Part shown: positions 52,853-63,935 of the stretch, piece after piece
Layout of the letters: each line of letters opens with the position of its first letter
How positions within the stretch are numbered: position 1 is the first letter of the stretch
Source: Paenibacillus sp. Soil787
Lineage (GTDB): Bacteria > Bacillota > Bacilli > Paenibacillales > NBRC-103111
DNA: 64,000 bases
Assembly: GCF_001429545.1 (NCBI RefSeq)
Contig: NZ_LMSP01000012.1
Coordinates: forward strand, 328,555-392,554
Direction: 5' to 3'
Notes under the pieces: generated by a model
The model's input: only the letters and a program-made list of their open reading frames with translations
What the model was told of the DNA's origin: nothing
Database searches by the model: none
Position numbers and translations under genes: made by a program

Positions 52853-55800
52853 TTATGATGCGGACATGGCCGCTTCTTCATCCTCTAAACGAACGGAAAC
52901 GAGCTTGGAAACACCACCCTCTTGCATCGTTACCCCATACAGCACATCCGCTTCCTCCATTGTCCCCTTGCGGTGCGTAACCACGATAAATTGCGTCATT
53001 TCAGAGAACTCACGCAAGTATTCGGCAAAACGAGATACGTTCGCTTCGTCCAAAGCAGCTTCTACTTCATCGAGTACGCAGAATGGAACCGGCTTTACGC
53101 GGATAATCGAGAATAACAGTGCAATTGCTGTGAGAGCGCGCTCTCCACCGGAAAGAAGCTGAAGATTTTGCAGCTTTTTACCTGGCGGCTGTGCAACAAT
53201 CTCGATACCTGTATCCAGCATATTCTCCGGTTCAGATAGAATCAAATCCGCACGGCCACCACCGAATAATTTAGCAAATACGACGCCAAAATGCGAGCGA
53301 ATCGCATCAAAGGTGGTCTTAAACCGTTTGGACATTTCTTGATCCATTTCACGGATGACCTGATAAAGCGTCGTTTTAGCTTCGATCAAGTCGTTTTTCT
53401 GAGAGTCTAAGAATTCATAACGCTCAGAGACCCTTGCATATTCTTCAATAGCGCCAAGGTTCACATCACCGAGCGAAGCGATCTCACGTTTAAGTTCACG
53501 CACTCTGCTCTGCGTACCTTGGATATCCTCAGGAACTGGGTAGCGCTCTTTTGCTAGCTCATAGCTAAGCTCATATTCTTCCCCTAACTTCTTCAGCAAG
53601 TTTTCTAGTTCAACATCCAGTCGAGTTACACGGACCTCAGTTTGATGCAGACCCTCTTCAACCTGTTTCAACTGAATACGTTGCGTCCGTGTTTCATTTT
53701 CTCCTTGCTCAAGCTTATGTAACCATTCCGTTCGCTCAGCTCGTTTGAAATCAATGTTTTCTGAGCATTGCTGCTTCTTGAGCTTGAGATCGTTAAGTAA
53801 TTCAACTTGTAGTACAGTCTCTTGCTCAAGTGCAGCCATATCTTTCTCCAGCTGCTCAAGCAGACCGCGGTTCATTTCCATCTCGCGATCAACTTCTCCA
53901 AGATCCTGCTGCAGTCGACGCTGTTGATCCTGAAGTGACTGTTTCTCTTGTGAAATAGAAGCAACCTTGACCTTCAAATCCGTCAACTGGCTTTGCAGCT
54001 CTTCCTTTTCCGACTCACTCGCTTTACGGGAGTGCTCGGCATCTCGAATCGCTTGCTGCAAAGAAGCTTCCTCTTGCTGCAGTTCAGCAAGCGCTGCTTC
54101 AGACGCGACTTTCTTCCGTCCAAGATCAGCCTGCTCTTCTAGCAGCGAACCTCGATCTTGACTATCCAGCGTAAGCTGTTCCTCGACTGTACGGCTCTCA
54201 GACTCCAGAGGATTCAATTCTGCCCGAATTTGCTGCTCTGTGATACGCTTTTGCTCACCCTGTTGACGGAGCTGTTCGATCGTCATCATATCATCCGTAA
54301 TCTCGCGCTTCATCACGCTGGATTGGCTGCGCAAACCGCTGAGCTGCTGCTCGGAAGTTTTAATCTCCTGATCCAGCTCCTCAATTTGACGTTGACGCCC
54401 AAGCAGATTCGTTGATTTCTTCTGCAAGCTTCCGCCTGTCATCGAACCGCCAGGGTTCACGACATCACCTTCCAGCGTCACAACCCGATAGCGATACTGT
54501 GCTTTTGCAGCGATATGATTCGCATCTTCTAAGCTCTGCGCCACGACAACATTCCCAAGCAGGCTTGAGAAGATGTTCTGGTAGGTGGATTCAAATGAAA
54601 CAAGATCTACAGCAAGCCCGACAAAACCTTTGGAAGATTTCAAAGAACTAAGCTCACTGTCCGAAATCGAGCGGCCGCGAATAACATTCATAGGCAGGAA
54701 CGTAGCTCGTCCCATTTGACGGCGCTTCAAGAAGGCAATGGCTTCACGCCCATCCGCTTCGGTCTCGACAACGATATTTTGCAAGGCGCCGCCGAGCGCC
54801 GTCTCAATCGCCGTCTCAACGTCAGCCGGCACCTTAACAAGCTCAGCTACGGCCCCGCGAATACCACGCAAATCCTTGCGGCTCTTCGCTTTAAGAACTT
54901 CTTTAACTCCTTGCATGAAGCCATCGTAATCATTTGCCATCTCTTTCATCGTATCGCGGCGAGATGTCAGCGCATCCAGCTTCTGCTCCCATTTGCGGAC
55001 CATGCCTTGTGCTTCATCGAGCAGCCCTTGCTTGCTTTTCAAGCTTTGGGTTAACTGCACATACCTTTGTCGTTCGTTCTCAATTTCGCTTACCGTTTGT
55101 TCCAATTTAGCCGTCAACTCTTGCTTACGGACTGAAATCTTCTCGCGCTGTTCCGCCCATTTCTGACGTTCTTCATCAAGCCTTTCCAAACGACGACCGA
55201 TGCTTTCCGTTTGCTGCTCAGCGTAACGAATCTCGTTCCTCGCCTGAGCCATTCGGTTTAATGTTTCCAACAATTCGCCCTTCAACTGATCTTCAGGTGA
55301 GGAACTGATACCACCGTTAACTCCAAGTAACCGCTGTTCTTCCGCGGTCAGCTTGGCTTGAAACTCAAATAGTTGGGCGCCAATTTGGATGATTTTCTCC
55401 CGCTGTTGACTCAGCTCAGCTTCTTTATCTATTTTACGCTGCTCTTGCATAGCGATTGTAGCGCTTAGCTGCTGGTGATTAGCTACATAATTCTTTTTTC
55501 GTTCCTTGAGCACTTCGCCATGCCCTTCGCACTTCTCAAAATCTTCGCTCAGCTGAAGTAAACTTTCTTGAAGCTTTTCCAGCTCCTCCTCTAACCTGCG
55601 AGTTTCCCATCGATGCTTCTCTAATTGCGCATCATGCTGATTCACAATCGTCGAAAGCTCTGTTTGTTCCTTGATTAGTTTCTCTAGCAGTTGCTTCGCA
55701 TCGTTCCATGAAATGTAAATCTGATCAATTTGATGCACATACATTGCAATCTCACTGCTTTTGAGCGTCTCCCGAAGCTCTTTATAGCGAATCGCCTTTT

Positions 55801-56428
55801 CAGACTGCTCGCGAAGCGGTTCAATTTGATCCTCAAGCTCAGAAACCAGGTCGTGAATCCGCAGCAAATTTTGCTCGGTGTCACTTAATTTTTTCTCAGC
55901 TTCACGTTTACGCGATTTATATTTAACAATCCCCGAAGCCTCTTCAAAAATCCCACGACGATCTTCGGATTTCGTACTTAAAATTTCTTCGATACGGCCT
56001 TGTCCAATAATCGAATAAGCTTCTTTTCCTATCCCCGTATCCATAAACAATTCTGTAATATCTTTCAGGCGGCAGGGCTGCTTATTAATTAAATACTCAC
56101 TTTCCCCATTACGATGCACTCTGCGAGTAACCGTCACTTCATTGAAGTCAAGTGGAAGCGATTGCGACGTATTATCTAGCGTCAGCGAGACTTCCCCATA
56201 ATTGACAGCTCGACGCGCATCACTGCCTGCAAAAATAACATCTTCCATTTTACCGCCACGTAAGGACTTCGCACTTTGCTCACCTAACACCCAGCGGATA
56301 CCGTCCGAAATGTTGCTTTTTCCACTGCCATTAGGACCTACAACCGCGGTTATACCGCGCACAAATTCCAGTTCCGTACGGTCTGCGAAAGACTTAAACC
56401 CGGATAATTCAATCCGTTTCAAAAACAT
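52853..56428 (-). CDS. smc: Chromosome segregation ATPase SMC
   Basis: A 1191-aa SMC. Walker A VVGPNGSGKSNISDGIRWVLGEQ near residue 32; coiled coil about 170-500; hinge about 520-640 (VAELVKVPADVETAIETALGG); second coiled coil about 670-1010; signature LLSGGERALTAIALLFSI near 1092; Walker B PFCVLDEVEAALDEANV near 1116. Works with ScpAB to condense and separate chromosomes. Intact. Confidence 0.97.
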   Translation of the reverse strand: MFLKRIELSGFKSFADRTELEFVRGITAVVGPNGSGKSNISDGIRWVLGEQSAKSLRGGKMEDVIFAGSDARRAVNYGEVSLTLDNTSQSLPLDFNEVTVTRRVHRNGESEYLINKQPCRLKDITELFMDTGIGKEAYSIIGQGRIEEILSTKSEDRRGIFEEASGIVKYKSRKREAEKKLSDTEQNLLRIHDLVSELEDQIEPLREQSEKAIRYKELRETLKSSEIAMYVHQIDQIYISWNDAKQLLEKLIKEQTELSTIVNQHDAQLEKHRWETRRLEEELEKLQESLLQLSEDFEKCEGHGEVLKERKKNYVANHQQLSATIAMQEQRKIDKEAELSQQREKIIQIGAQLFEFQAKLTAEEQRLLGVNGGISSSPEDQLKGELLETLNRMAQARNEIRYAEQQTESIGRRLERLDEERQKWAEQREKISVRKQELTAKLEQTVSEIENERQRYVQLTQSLKSKQGLLDEAQGMVRKWEQKLDALTSRRDTMKEMANDYDGFMQGVKEVLKAKSRKDLRGIRGAVAELVKVPADVETAIETALGGALQNIVVETEADGREAIAFLKRRQMGRATFLPMNVIRGRSISDSELSSLKSSKGFVGLAVDLVSFESTYQNIFSSLLGNVVVAQSLEDANHIAAKAQYRYRVVTLEGDVVNPGGSMTGGSLQKKSTNLLGRQRQIEELDQEIKTSEQQLSGLRSQSSVMKREITDDMMTIEQLRQQGEQKRITEQQIRAELNPLESESRTVEEQLTLDSQDRGSLLEEQADLGRKKVASEAALAELQQEEASLQQAIRDAEHSRKASESEKEELQSQLTDLKVKVASISQEKQSLQDQQRRLQQDLGEVDREMEMNRGLLEQLEKDMAALEQETVLQVELLNDLKLKKQQCSENIDFKRAERTEWLHKLEQGENETRTQRIQLKQVEEGLHQTEVRVTRLDVELENLLKKLGEEYELSYELAKERYPVPEDIQGTQSRVRELKREIASLGDVNLGAIEEYARVSERYEFLDSQKNDLIEAKTTLYQVIREMDQEMSKRFKTTFDAIRSHFGVVFAKLFGGGRADLILSEPENMLDTGIEIVAQPPGKKLQNLQLLSGGERALTAIALLFSIIRVKPVPFCVLDEVEAALDEANVSRFAEYLREFSEMTQFIVVTHRKGTMEEADVLYGVTMQEGGVSKLVSVRLEDEEAAMSAS

Positions 56429-56484
56429 GGTCTCACCTCAGAAATTATTGTAACATATCCCTAATAAAAATAAGAGAAAAAAAC

Positions 56485-56506
56485 AAAAAAGGCGGCCGCA
56501 GCCGCC
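56485..56506 (-). terminator. Rho-independent terminator of rnc
   Basis: On the minus strand GGCGGC pairs with GCCGCC around a four-base loop and is followed by TTTTTTG. It lies about 20 bases after the rnc stop. Confidence 0.82.
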
Positions 56507-56528
56507 CCTTAAAGCCATATGCATTGCA

Positions 56529-57230
56529 TTACCGCTGAACGGTCACATTCAATTTCGACAAGGCCCCAGCAGCTGCCTGCTGTTCCGCTTCTTTCTTGGA
56601 ACGTCCTGCTCCAGTTCCCAGAAGGTCGGCATCCATGTGCACTTCAGCTACAAACTCACGTTCATGAGCAGGCCCTCGTTCGTTCACAATGCGGTATTCC
56701 AATGAACCCATGTTGTGATGTTGGATATGCTCCTGCAAGAGAGTCTTGTAATCAATAATTAACAATTTACCTTCACTGGAGATCTTTGCGAAAACGTGCT
56801 TTTCGAGAAAACCTTTTACGATATTCAAGCCTTGATCAAGGTATAAAGCTCCAACAAAGGACTCGAAAACGTCGGCAAGGAGCGCCGGGCGTGACCGCCC
56901 TCCAGTTAACTCTTCCCCTTTACCAAGTAATACAAAAGCACCGAAATCCAAATCATCAGCGAACGTAACGAGTGACGGCTCACAAACGATAGACGCCCTG
57001 AGCTTCGTCAATTCACCTTCTGAACGCCCTGGATAAGAATCATATAAAAATTCCGAAACCGTTAGTTCAAGGACAGCATCCCCAAGAAACTCCAGACGCT
57101 CGTTATCTTTATGCCCAGCAATACGGTGTTCATTGACGTAAGAAGAATGGGTAAAAGCTTGCTGAAGCAGCTCTTTTTTACGAAATGTAATCCCTATTCG
57201 CTGCTGCAGTTCTTTAATATCACGGTTCAT
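56529..57230 (-). CDS. rnc: Ribonuclease III
   Basis: Double-strand-specific RNase for rRNA and mRNA processing. The signature [20 protein letters not shown] (residues about 42-61) carries the catalytic Glu and Asp. The C-terminal double-stranded RNA-binding domain starts near [11 protein letters not shown] and ends [19 protein letters not shown]. Length 233 aa. Confidence 0.97.
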   Translation of the reverse strand: MNRDIKELQQRIGITFRKKELLQQAFTHSSYVNEHRIAGHKDNERLEFLGDAVLELTVSEFLYDSYPGRSEGELTKLRASIVCEPSLVTFADDLDFGAFVLLGKGEELTGGRSRPALLADVFESFVGALYLDQGLNIVKGFLEKHVFAKISSEGKLLIIDYKTLLQEHIQHHNMGSLEYRIVNERGPAHEREFVAEVHMDADLLGTGAGRSKKEAEQQAAAGALSKLNVTVQR

Positions 57231-57291
57231 TGCCTTTATTCACCACCCAGAGAGAATGATATTCCGTTATCTTTCTTCGTAGGAAGGCAAA

Positions 57292-58527
57292 TTATGCTTC
57301 AAACCTTTTCAAGATAATCGTTGCATTATGTCCACCAAAACCAAATGAGTTCGACATCGCAATGTCAACCTTCGCCGCGCGGGCTGTGTTTGGCACATAA
57401 TCCAAATCACATTCCGGGTCTTGGTTGACCAGATTGATCGTCGGTGCAATCAAGCTATTAGAAATGGTTAAACCACAGATAACTGCTTCTACACCGCCTG
57501 CAGCGCCAAGTAAATGCCCTGTCATTGATTTTGTAGAGCTAACAGCTACTTTGTAGGCATGTTCACCAAAAGCCTTCTTAATAGCCGTAGTCTCTGATCT
57601 ATCTCCTACTGGCGTAGACGTTCCATGAGCATTAATGTAAGAAATCGACTCTGGGCTAATGCCCGCGTCTTTAATTGCTTTGACCATACAACGTGCTGCC
57701 CCGTCCGGATCTGGATCTGTCATGTGATAAGCATCACCGCTCATCCCATAACCAATCACTTCGGCATAGATGCGTGCCCCACGCTTCTGCGCATGTTCTA
57801 GCGATTCCAAAATCATTACGCCTGCTCCTTCGCCCATGACAAAACCATCGCGGTCTGTATCAAACGGGCGGCTCGCCAAGTGAGGCTCTTCATTGCGAGT
57901 TGACATCGCACGCAAAGCGCAGAAGCCAGCCACACCAATCGGCGTAATCGTTGCCTCAGCACCGCCGCAAATCATTACGTCAGCATCGCCACGTTGAATC
58001 ATTTTGAATGAATCACCGATGGAGTGTGTACCTGTCGCACAGGCAGTAACAGCCGTGGAGTTCGGTCCTTTTGCTCCTGTAATCATTGAAACTTGACCAG
58101 ACGCCATATTCGCAATCATCATCGGAATAAAGAAGGGAGATACGCGTTTCGGACCCTTTTCCAAAAGAATTCTATGCTGTTCTTCCCATGTATTCAATCC
58201 ACCAATTCCTGAACCAACCGATACGCCCACACGTTCAGGATCCGTATCTTCCTTTACATTCAAGTTCGCGTCTTTTAGCGCATTAACCGCACCAGCAACA
58301 GCGAATTGAACGAAACGATCCATTCGACGTGAATCCTTACGATCCACATAATCTTCAATATTAAAATCTTTAACCTCAGCAGCAATACGAGTCGGATACT
58401 CGCTTACATCAAAATTCTCGATCAAACTGATTCCGGATTTACCAGAAGTCAGATTGCCCCAAAACGTTTCTAAATCTTGACCAAGGGCAGTAACTACGCC
58501 CATACCTGTAATTACAACTCTGTTCAT
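57292..58527 (-). CDS. fabF: 3-oxoacyl-ACP synthase II
   Basis: Chain-elongating beta-ketoacyl-ACP synthase. Catalytic Cys in [15 protein letters not shown] near residue 163, His in [11 protein letters not shown] near 303 and His in GHLLGAAGG near 340. The ATG at 58527 (411 aa) follows GAAGGTGG. A GTG nine bases upstream is less likely. Confidence 0.97.
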   Translation of the reverse strand: MNRVVITGMGVVTALGQDLETFWGNLTSGKSGISLIENFDVSEYPTRIAAEVKDFNIEDYVDRKDSRRMDRFVQFAVAGAVNALKDANLNVKEDTDPERVGVSVGSGIGGLNTWEEQHRILLEKGPKRVSPFFIPMMIANMASGQVSMITGAKGPNSTAVTACATGTHSIGDSFKMIQRGDADVMICGGAEATITPIGVAGFCALRAMSTRNEEPHLASRPFDTDRDGFVMGEGAGVMILESLEHAQKRGARIYAEVIGYGMSGDAYHMTDPDPDGAARCMVKAIKDAGISPESISYINAHGTSTPVGDRSETTAIKKAFGEHAYKVAVSSTKSMTGHLLGAAGGVEAVICGLTISNSLIAPTINLVNQDPECDLDYVPNTARAAKVDIAMSNSFGFGGHNATIILKRFEA

Positions 58528-58621
58528 TTGTACCACCTTCTATGTAGTAAAGCACCATTGTTTATTGTTTGAAAATGGAGAGAAAGTCCCGTCTTGATTA
58601 GAAACGGGACTCGGTAGACTA

Positions 58622-58855
58622 TTACGTATGAGATTTTATGTAATTCGTAACTTCTCCTACAGTCGTAATCTTCTCGGCATCTTCATCGGAAATTTCTAAA
58701 TCGAACTCATCTTCTAATTCCATTACTAATTCAACTACATCGAGAGAATCAGCACCTAGATCTTCTTTAAAAGATGCTTCGAGGGTGACTTCAGCTTCAT
58801 CAACCCCTAGACGATCGACAACAATTCGTTTAACACGATCCAATACGTCGGACAT
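58622..58855 (-). CDS. acpP: Acyl carrier protein
   Basis: A 77-aa acidic acyl carrier protein. [18 protein letters not shown] carries the Ser that receives 4'-phosphopantetheine. The ATG at 58855 follows GGAGGTGAACCGG; a GTG within that site is not a likely start. Confidence 0.97.
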   Translation of the reverse strand: MSDVLDRVKRIVVDRLGVDEAEVTLEASFKEDLGADSLDVVELVMELEDEFDLEISDEDAEKITTVGEVTNYIKSHT

Positions 58856-58939
58856 CCGGTTCACCTCCTCTTTGGTATTATACGAGAATCTCTGACAGAT
58901 TGCCAGTAGTCAATTTTGAGATTCTCTTTCTGGTAAAAC

Positions 58940-59680
58940 TTACATGTACATGCCGCCATCCACATGAAGTGTTTGGCCTGTCATGTAGGACGCATCGTCT
59001 GATGCTAGGAAGCGAACAACTTTAGCAATTTCCTCAGGTTGGCCAAGGCGTTCCAGTGGAATTTGCTTCAACATTTGCTCCCGCATCTCGGATGACAACT
59101 TGTCCGTCATATCGGTTTCAATGAAACCTGGCGCTACAGCATTCACCGTAATGCCTCGAGAAGATAGTTCTCTCGCAGTCGCTTTGGTTAAGCCAATAAC
59201 GCCCGCTTTTGCTGCTACATAGTTGGCCTGACCCGGGTTACCGAGCACACCCACTACAGAAGATATATTAATAATTCGACCGAAACGCTGTTTCATCATC
59301 GGGCGAGTAACGGCTTTTACACAGTTGAACACACCCTTGAGATTCGTAGCGATGACTTGATCGAACTCTTCTTCCTTCATCCGCATGATTAAATTGTCTC
59401 TTGTTATGCCAGCATTATTCACAAGAATATCAATTTTACCAAAACTTTCTAGCGTTTGCTTCACTAAATCATCGGCTTCTTGAAAACTGCTTACGTCGGC
59501 ACGCAGCTTAATCGCTTTACGTCCCATGGCTTCAATCTGCTCAACAACTTCTCCAGCAGCGGCTTCACTTCCTGCATAGTTCACAACAACATCGGCCCCA
59601 TGTTCAGCCAAATGCAAAGCAATCGCTCGGCCAATACCTCGAGATGCCCCTGTTACCAGTGCCACCTTACCCGTTAACAT
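58940..59680 (-). CDS. fabG: 3-oxoacyl-ACP reductase
   Basis: NADPH-dependent SDR reductase of fatty acid synthesis. [12 protein letters not shown] near residue 11, [10 protein letters not shown] near 86, and the catalytic Ser-Tyr-Lys in [21 protein letters not shown] near 138-155. Length 246 aa. It overlaps the fabD 3' end by 14 bases. Confidence 0.97.
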   Translation of the reverse strand: MLTGKVALVTGASRGIGRAIALHLAEHGADVVVNYAGSEAAAGEVVEQIEAMGRKAIKLRADVSSFQEADDLVKQTLESFGKIDILVNNAGITRDNLIMRMKEEEFDQVIATNLKGVFNCVKAVTRPMMKQRFGRIINISSVVGVLGNPGQANYVAAKAGVIGLTKATARELSSRGITVNAVAPGFIETDMTDKLSSEMREQMLKQIPLERLGQPEEIAKVVRFLASDDASYMTGQTLHVDGGMYM

Positions 59681-60617
59681 GATTGTGTACCTCCTGCATA
59701 TACTTCTCCAAAGCTTCTAGACTGCCTACCGACACGGTTTTCACCGTTTTGTCTACCTTTTTGATCAGACCGGCGAGAACCGTTCCCGAGCCAAGCTCAA
59801 TAAACGTATCGACGCCTTGGCCGATCAGATAAGCAATCGTGTCCTCCCATAATACTGGGGAGTAAACTTGCTCTACAAGCAGCCCGCGAATATCGCCTGG
59901 CTGCTTGACAGGACGAGCCGTTACGTTGGCCACAACGGGCACGGCTGCGTCACTCATCTCGATCGACGCGAGCACTTCTGCGAGGCGCTCGGAGGCTGGC
60001 TTCATGAGTGAAGAGTGAAAGGGCCCGCTCACCTCGAGCGGTATGGCACGCTTCGCTCCGGCTTCTTTGCAGCGTTCTACAGCTGCTGCAACGCCCTCTT
60101 TACTGCCCGAGACGACGATCTGTCCCGGGCAGTTCACATTGGCGAGCTCCACGACGGAGCCGCCGCTTGTGATAGCCGCGCATAGCTCCGCAAGCGCTTC
60201 GCGCTCGGCTCCCAGCACGGCTGCCATGGCACCCAGGCCGCCAGGGACGGCCTGTTCCATGAACTCGCCGCGGGCCCGCACCGTGCGGACCGCGTCTTCG
60301 AACGCGAGCACGCCCGCTGCGACCAGCGCGCTGTATTCACCCAGACTATGTCCTGCGACATAGTCTGGCTTAATGCCAGCAGCCTTGAACGCTTCCAGAC
60401 AAGCGATGCTTGTTGTCAGCAGCGCAGGCTGCGTGTGATACGTGATCTTCAATTGGTCCTCAGGCCCTTGGAAGATCAGATCAGATAACGAAAAGCCCAG
60501 CGCTTCGTTAGCGCGCTCAAAATATGCTCTAGCTGCAGGATGATTCAAGTATAAATCATGCCCCATACCCACGGACTGCGAGCCTTGACCAGGAAATACA
60601 AATGCTACTTTACCCAT
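59667..60617 (-). CDS. fabD: Malonyl-CoA:ACP transacylase
   Basis: Loads malonate onto [15 protein letters not shown] at residues 8-19 and the catalytic Ser in [15 protein letters not shown] near 92. The 316-aa coding region has higher GC than its neighbours in the middle. It is separated from fabH by a 400-bp repeat-bearing gap. Confidence 0.97.
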   Translation of the reverse strand: MGKVAFVFPGQGSQSVGMGHDLYLNHPAARAYFERANEALGFSLSDLIFQGPEDQLKITYHTQPALLTTSIACLEAFKAAGIKPDYVAGHSLGEYSALVAAGVLAFEDAVRTVRARGEFMEQAVPGGLGAMAAVLGAEREALAELCAAITSGGSVVELANVNCPGQIVVSGSKEGVAAAVERCKEAGAKRAIPLEVSGPFHSSLMKPASERLAEVLASIEMSDAAVPVVANVTARPVKQPGDIRGLLVEQVYSPVLWEDTIAYLIGQGVDTFIELGSGTVLAGLIKKVDKTVKTVSVGSLEALEKYMQEVHNHVNG

Positions 60618-61018
60618 ACGAGAAAAGGATCCCCTTCCGCGATAATTTTCAGTAATTAATTGTGGATTTTAACTTAAAATTCCATTTTTCCGTCAAGTAA
60701 CTATTTTTCTAACACCCTTATTAACACTATCCCCTTGGCTCAGTTCTTCAGTTCTTCAGTTCTTCAGAGCCCACTCAATTTGTTTACTGAGTCTCGGGGA
60801 TAGTGCCAATAGCAGCATCACCCGAAAAACTTTTATCAGTTGTAAAACTTTCAACCAATCGTGGATTTATCCAGCTAACCCTCAGGTCTAGTGGAAGAGC
60901 TGAAAGTATGGCTTTCTAGATACCTGAGCCTTAGGGATAGTGCCAATAGCATCACTCGAAACTTTTATCAGCTGCAACCTTTTTCAGCCGACCGTGCATT
61001 ATCCAACATAGTAACGGA
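60618..61018. repeat. fabD-fabH intergenic region with tandem repeats
   Basis: No credible gene. A segment at about 60790-60871 is repeated in diverged form at about 60926-61001; both hold GGGATAGTGCCAATAGCA, CGAAAA(A)CTTTTATCAG and a TGCAA/TGTAA, and end in ATTATCC or TTTATCC. In addition CAGTTCTT is repeated three times in tandem at 60741-60764. Promoters for fabD may be present but none is clear. Confidence 0.7.
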
Positions 61019-62005
61019 CTACCAAACCAAAGCAGCTGCACCCCAAGTTAGGCCGCCGCCGAAGCCGACTAGCACGAGGCGATCGCCTTCATTCAATCTA
61101 CCCTGCTCAACAGCTTCAGCGAGAGCTACCGGGATAGAGGCCGCGGACATATTGCCGTACTTGTCTAGGTTGATCATGCATTTGTCGTCAGTCAGTTCTA
61201 GACGATTTAATGAAGATTGGATGATTCTCATATTCGCTTGGTGCGGCACGAGCAGATCGATGTCTGCTTTTTCCCAGCCTGCTTTGCGCAGCACCTCATC
61301 AGCGGCATTGCCCATGATCCGGACTGCAAATTTGAAGACTTCAGCTCCGGCCATATAGATGTAGTGCAAACGTTGGTCAATGGAGGCTTGTGAAGAAGGG
61401 TTGCGCGACCCGCCACCTTCCATTTTCAGGAGCGGACCTCCTGTGCCGTCAGCGCCCAACTCAAACGATTTGAAACCTCTATGTTCAGGCACTTCCCCAA
61501 TAACAACGGCTCCAGCACCATCGCCAAAAAGAATGCATGTGTTTCGATCTGTATAGTCAGTAATTTTGGATAAACAATCAGCGCCAATGATAAGAGCATG
61601 TTTATATGTACCTGTGGCAATGAAGTTAGAAGCATTAGCTAGTCCATATACAAAGCCTGAACAAGCTGCTGATAAGTCAAAAGCTGCTGCTTTTTTGGCT
61701 CCCAGCTTCTCTTGGAGAATACATGCCGTCGAAGGGAATGACATATCAGGTGTAATCGTCGCTACTATAATTAAATCAAGTTGATCTGCCGTAATCCCAG
61801 CATTTGACAGAGCGATCAATGCGGCTTCATAACAAAGATCAGATGTAGCTTGTCCTTCGGAAGCTATTCTTCTCTCACGTATACCCGTTCTGGTCACAAT
61901 CCACTCATCATTCGTTTCGACCATGGTTTCCAGTTCCTGATTAGTTAAAATTCGTTCTGGTACATATTTACCCGTTCCGAGTACCCCAACTGGTATTAAG
62001 TTCAT
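61019..62005 (-). CDS. fabH: 3-oxoacyl-ACP synthase III
   Basis: Condenses acyl-CoA with malonyl-ACP to start fatty acids; in Firmicutes it prefers branched primers. Catalytic Cys in FDLSAACSGFVYGLA near residue 113, His in PHQANMRI near 250, Asn in LDKYGNMSAASIP near 280. Length 328 aa. Start overlaps the plsX stop (ATGA). Confidence 0.97.
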   Translation of the reverse strand: MNLIPVGVLGTGKYVPERILTNQELETMVETNDEWIVTRTGIRERRIASEGQATSDLCYEAALIALSNAGITADQLDLIIVATITPDMSFPSTACILQEKLGAKKAAAFDLSAACSGFVYGLANASNFIATGTYKHALIIGADCLSKITDYTDRNTCILFGDGAGAVVIGEVPEHRGFKSFELGADGTGGPLLKMEGGGSRNPSSQASIDQRLHYIYMAGAEVFKFAVRIMGNAADEVLRKAGWEKADIDLLVPHQANMRIIQSSLNRLELTDDKCMINLDKYGNMSAASIPVALAEAVEQGRLNEGDRLVLVGFGGGLTWGAAALVW

Positions 62006-63006
62006 GTTGTTATATCTCTCTTCCCGTGGCTAATTTCGGCAGATATCGTGCCAACCAAATCATTTTGTAAGGCTATTCTCGCTTGACGAACTGCATTCTT
62101 AATGGCATTCGCATCGGAGGAGCCATGGCTTTTTAGGACTAATCCATCAATTCCCAAAAACGGGGCTGCCCCATGTTCGTTATAATCCAACTTTTTGCGG
62201 AATTGTGTAAGTCCTGGCTTCAAGACAGCCGCTGCAAGTTTGGTGAAAAAGGTTTTGGTGAACTCTTGTTTCAATGCTGAGAAAATGGTAGACGCAGCGC
62301 CTTCCAATGATTTCAGCATGATATTTCCCGCGAATCCATCGCACACGATGACATCGCATTTGGCACGAAGCACTTGAGAGGATTCGACATTTCCCACAAA
62401 ATGAATAGGAGCTTGTTCCATTAAAGGGTATGCCGCTTTCGTTAATTCATTCCCTTTGGTCGCTTCTGTACCCACATTCAGCAGGCCTACACGAGGCTTA
62501 GTAATGCCGTGTACTTTGGAGCGGTAAATACTACCCATAATGGCGTATTGAATCAGCTGTTCGGCTGTTGCATCCATATTAGCACCCAGATCGAGCGCAA
62601 GAACACCGTTTCCATCCATAGTTGGAATCATAGGCGCCAGCGCAGGACGTTCAATCCCTGGAATTCTTCCTACGACTAGCAGTCCAGTCGTCATCAAAGC
62701 ACCTGTATTTCCTGCTGAAATCATGGCTTCCGCCTTCTTCTCACGTACCAGCCTTCCTGCTACCACCATAGAAGCATCTTTTTTGCGGCGAACGGCCTTT
62801 ACGGGCTCATCCTCTGCTTCAATGACTTCTTCCGTGTGATGGATCGTTAGGTTCGTTGGCCTTTCTGTGAGATGCGCTTCAATCGCGGCGCTGTTGCCGA
62901 CCAGAATGATTTGAACATCCTTCCATTCTTTGGCCGCTGCGAGTGCACCTTCCACTACGATTTTAGGGGCATTGTCGCCTCCCATTGCATCAATCGCGAT
63001 TCGCAT
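62002..63006 (-). CDS. plsX: Phosphate acyltransferase PlsX
   Basis: Makes acyl-phosphate from acyl-ACP, the first step of phospholipid synthesis with Pls[21 protein letters not shown] at the N-terminus, [15 protein letters not shown] near 98 and [13 protein letters not shown] near 222 are family signatures. Length 334 aa. Overlaps fapR by 17 bases. Confidence 0.97.
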   Translation of the reverse strand: MRIAIDAMGGDNAPKIVVEGALAAAKEWKDVQIILVGNSAAIEAHLTERPTNLTIHHTEEVIEAEDEPVKAVRRKKDASMVVAGRLVREKKAEAMISAGNTGALMTTGLLVVGRIPGIERPALAPMIPTMDGNGVLALDLGANMDATAEQLIQYAIMGSIYRSKVHGITKPRVGLLNVGTEATKGNELTKAAYPLMEQAPIHFVGNVESSQVLRAKCDVIVCDGFAGNIMLKSLEGAASTIFSALKQEFTKTFFTKLAAAVLKPGLTQFRKKLDYNEHGAAPFLGIDGLVLKSHGSSDANAIKNAVRQARIALQNDLVGTISAEISHGKRDITT

Positions 63007-63604
63007 GCAGCTTGTCCTCCCTATCTAGATGTTGCTCTTTCTTCGAATGAAAGATCACAAAGTTGCCTCGAAAAACCGTTTCATCGCCAACATATGAAAA
63101 CACCTCGACTCTTGCTTTCCCTTTGGATACGGAACGCACATAGGCTTTGGCGATACATTTCTCTCCGAGCTTTACAGATCGAATAAAACGGATGTCTGCA
63201 GAAGCTGTTAAAGCTATGGGATCGTCGATGACGGCAACCGCCAGGGAGTTCGCTTGCGAGAAAATATGATGTCCTCTTGCAATTTTGGTTCTTGAGAAAA
63301 CATGATCTTCTTTAATTTCAAAAATCGAGATACCGCTTTGATCGAGCTGTAAATCAATCACTTCTCCAATAATTTCATCAATTGGCAGTGAGCGTACATG
63401 ATCATACGTTTTGACCGCCATATGCTTCATTCGTTCCCGCAGCTCAGGAATGCCGAGTTCCAACCGATCCAAGCGGACGGTTTGGATACTGACCTGAAAC
63501 GTTCGCATCAGTTCCTCGTCTGTCATAAAAGGATTAGCTTCGATGGCTTGAAGCAATTGCTGCTGCCTTTGTCGTTTAGGAAGGCGTTCGATGGCGAGCA
63601 CCAC
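62990..63604 (-). CDS. fapR: Fatty acid biosynthesis transcriptional repressor FapR
   Basis: Global repressor of fatty acid and phospholipid genes, released by malonyl-CoA. N-terminal HTH ([26 protein letters not shown]) and C-terminal hot-dog domain ([26 protein letters not shown]). The start is a GTG with only a weak site; a second GTG follows directly. 204 aa. First gene of fapR-plsX-fabH. Confidence 0.95.
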   Translation of the reverse strand: MVLAIERLPKRQRQQQLLQAIEANPFMTDEELMRTFQVSIQTVRLDRLELGIPELRERMKHMAVKTYDHVRSLPIDEIIGEVIDLQLDQSGISIFEIKEDHVFSRTKIARGHHIFSQANSLAVAVIDDPIALTASADIRFIRSVKLGEKCIAKAYVRSVSKGKARVEVFSYVGDETVFRGNFVIFHSKKEQHLDREDKLHANRD

Positions 63605-63625
63605 CTTATCTCGTGAGATCTCATC

Positions 63626-63653
63626 TTATTACCAGATACTAAACTGTAGTATA
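63626..63653 (-). promoter_or_regulatory. Candidate FapR operator and promoter of fapR
   Basis: On the minus strand TTAGTA-TCTGG-TAATAA (63642-63626) is an almost perfect inverted repeat like the known FapR box; TATACT (63653-63648) just upstream can serve as -10. The location downstream of the -10 fits autorepression. Confidence 0.6.
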
Positions 63654-63678
63654 TTAAATTTATAGCCAAAAAGAAAGC

Positions 63679-63715
63679 AAAAAAAATAGCACCTCACACT
63701 AGGATGAAGTACTAT
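63679..63715 (-). terminator. Rho-independent terminator of rpmF
   Basis: On the minus strand ATAGTACTTCA pairs over eleven positions (with G-U pairs) with TGTGAGGTGCTAT around a short loop; eight T follow. Confidence 0.82.
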
Positions 63716-63723
63716 GTTCAATC

Positions 63724-63897
63724 TTATGCTTTTACGATCTCTCTACCTTTGTAAGTTCCGCAAGACTTGCACACACGGTGTGCTAGCTTCAGTTCTCCAC
63801 ATTGTTCACATTTCACCATGCCTGGAACTTCCAATTTAAAGTGAGTACGGCGCTTGTCGCGACGAGTTTTGGACGTTCTTCTTTGAGGTACTGCCAT
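63724..63897 (-). CDS. rpmF: 50S ribosomal protein L32
   Basis: A 57-aa L32: [20 protein letters not shown] at the start and a zinc ribbon [18 protein letters not shown] (C-x2-C, C-x2-C). AAGGAGGTG lies before the ATG. It directly follows the yceD/DUF177 gene, the usual neighbour. The zinc-binding cysteines are all present, so it is the C+ form. Confidence 0.97.
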   Translation of the reverse strand: MAVPQRRTSKTRRDKRRTHFKLEVPGMVKCEQCGELKLAHRVCKSCGTYKGREIVKA

Positions 63898-63935
63898 ATT
63901 CAAAACACCTCCTTATACGAATTTCGGGCGTTGCC

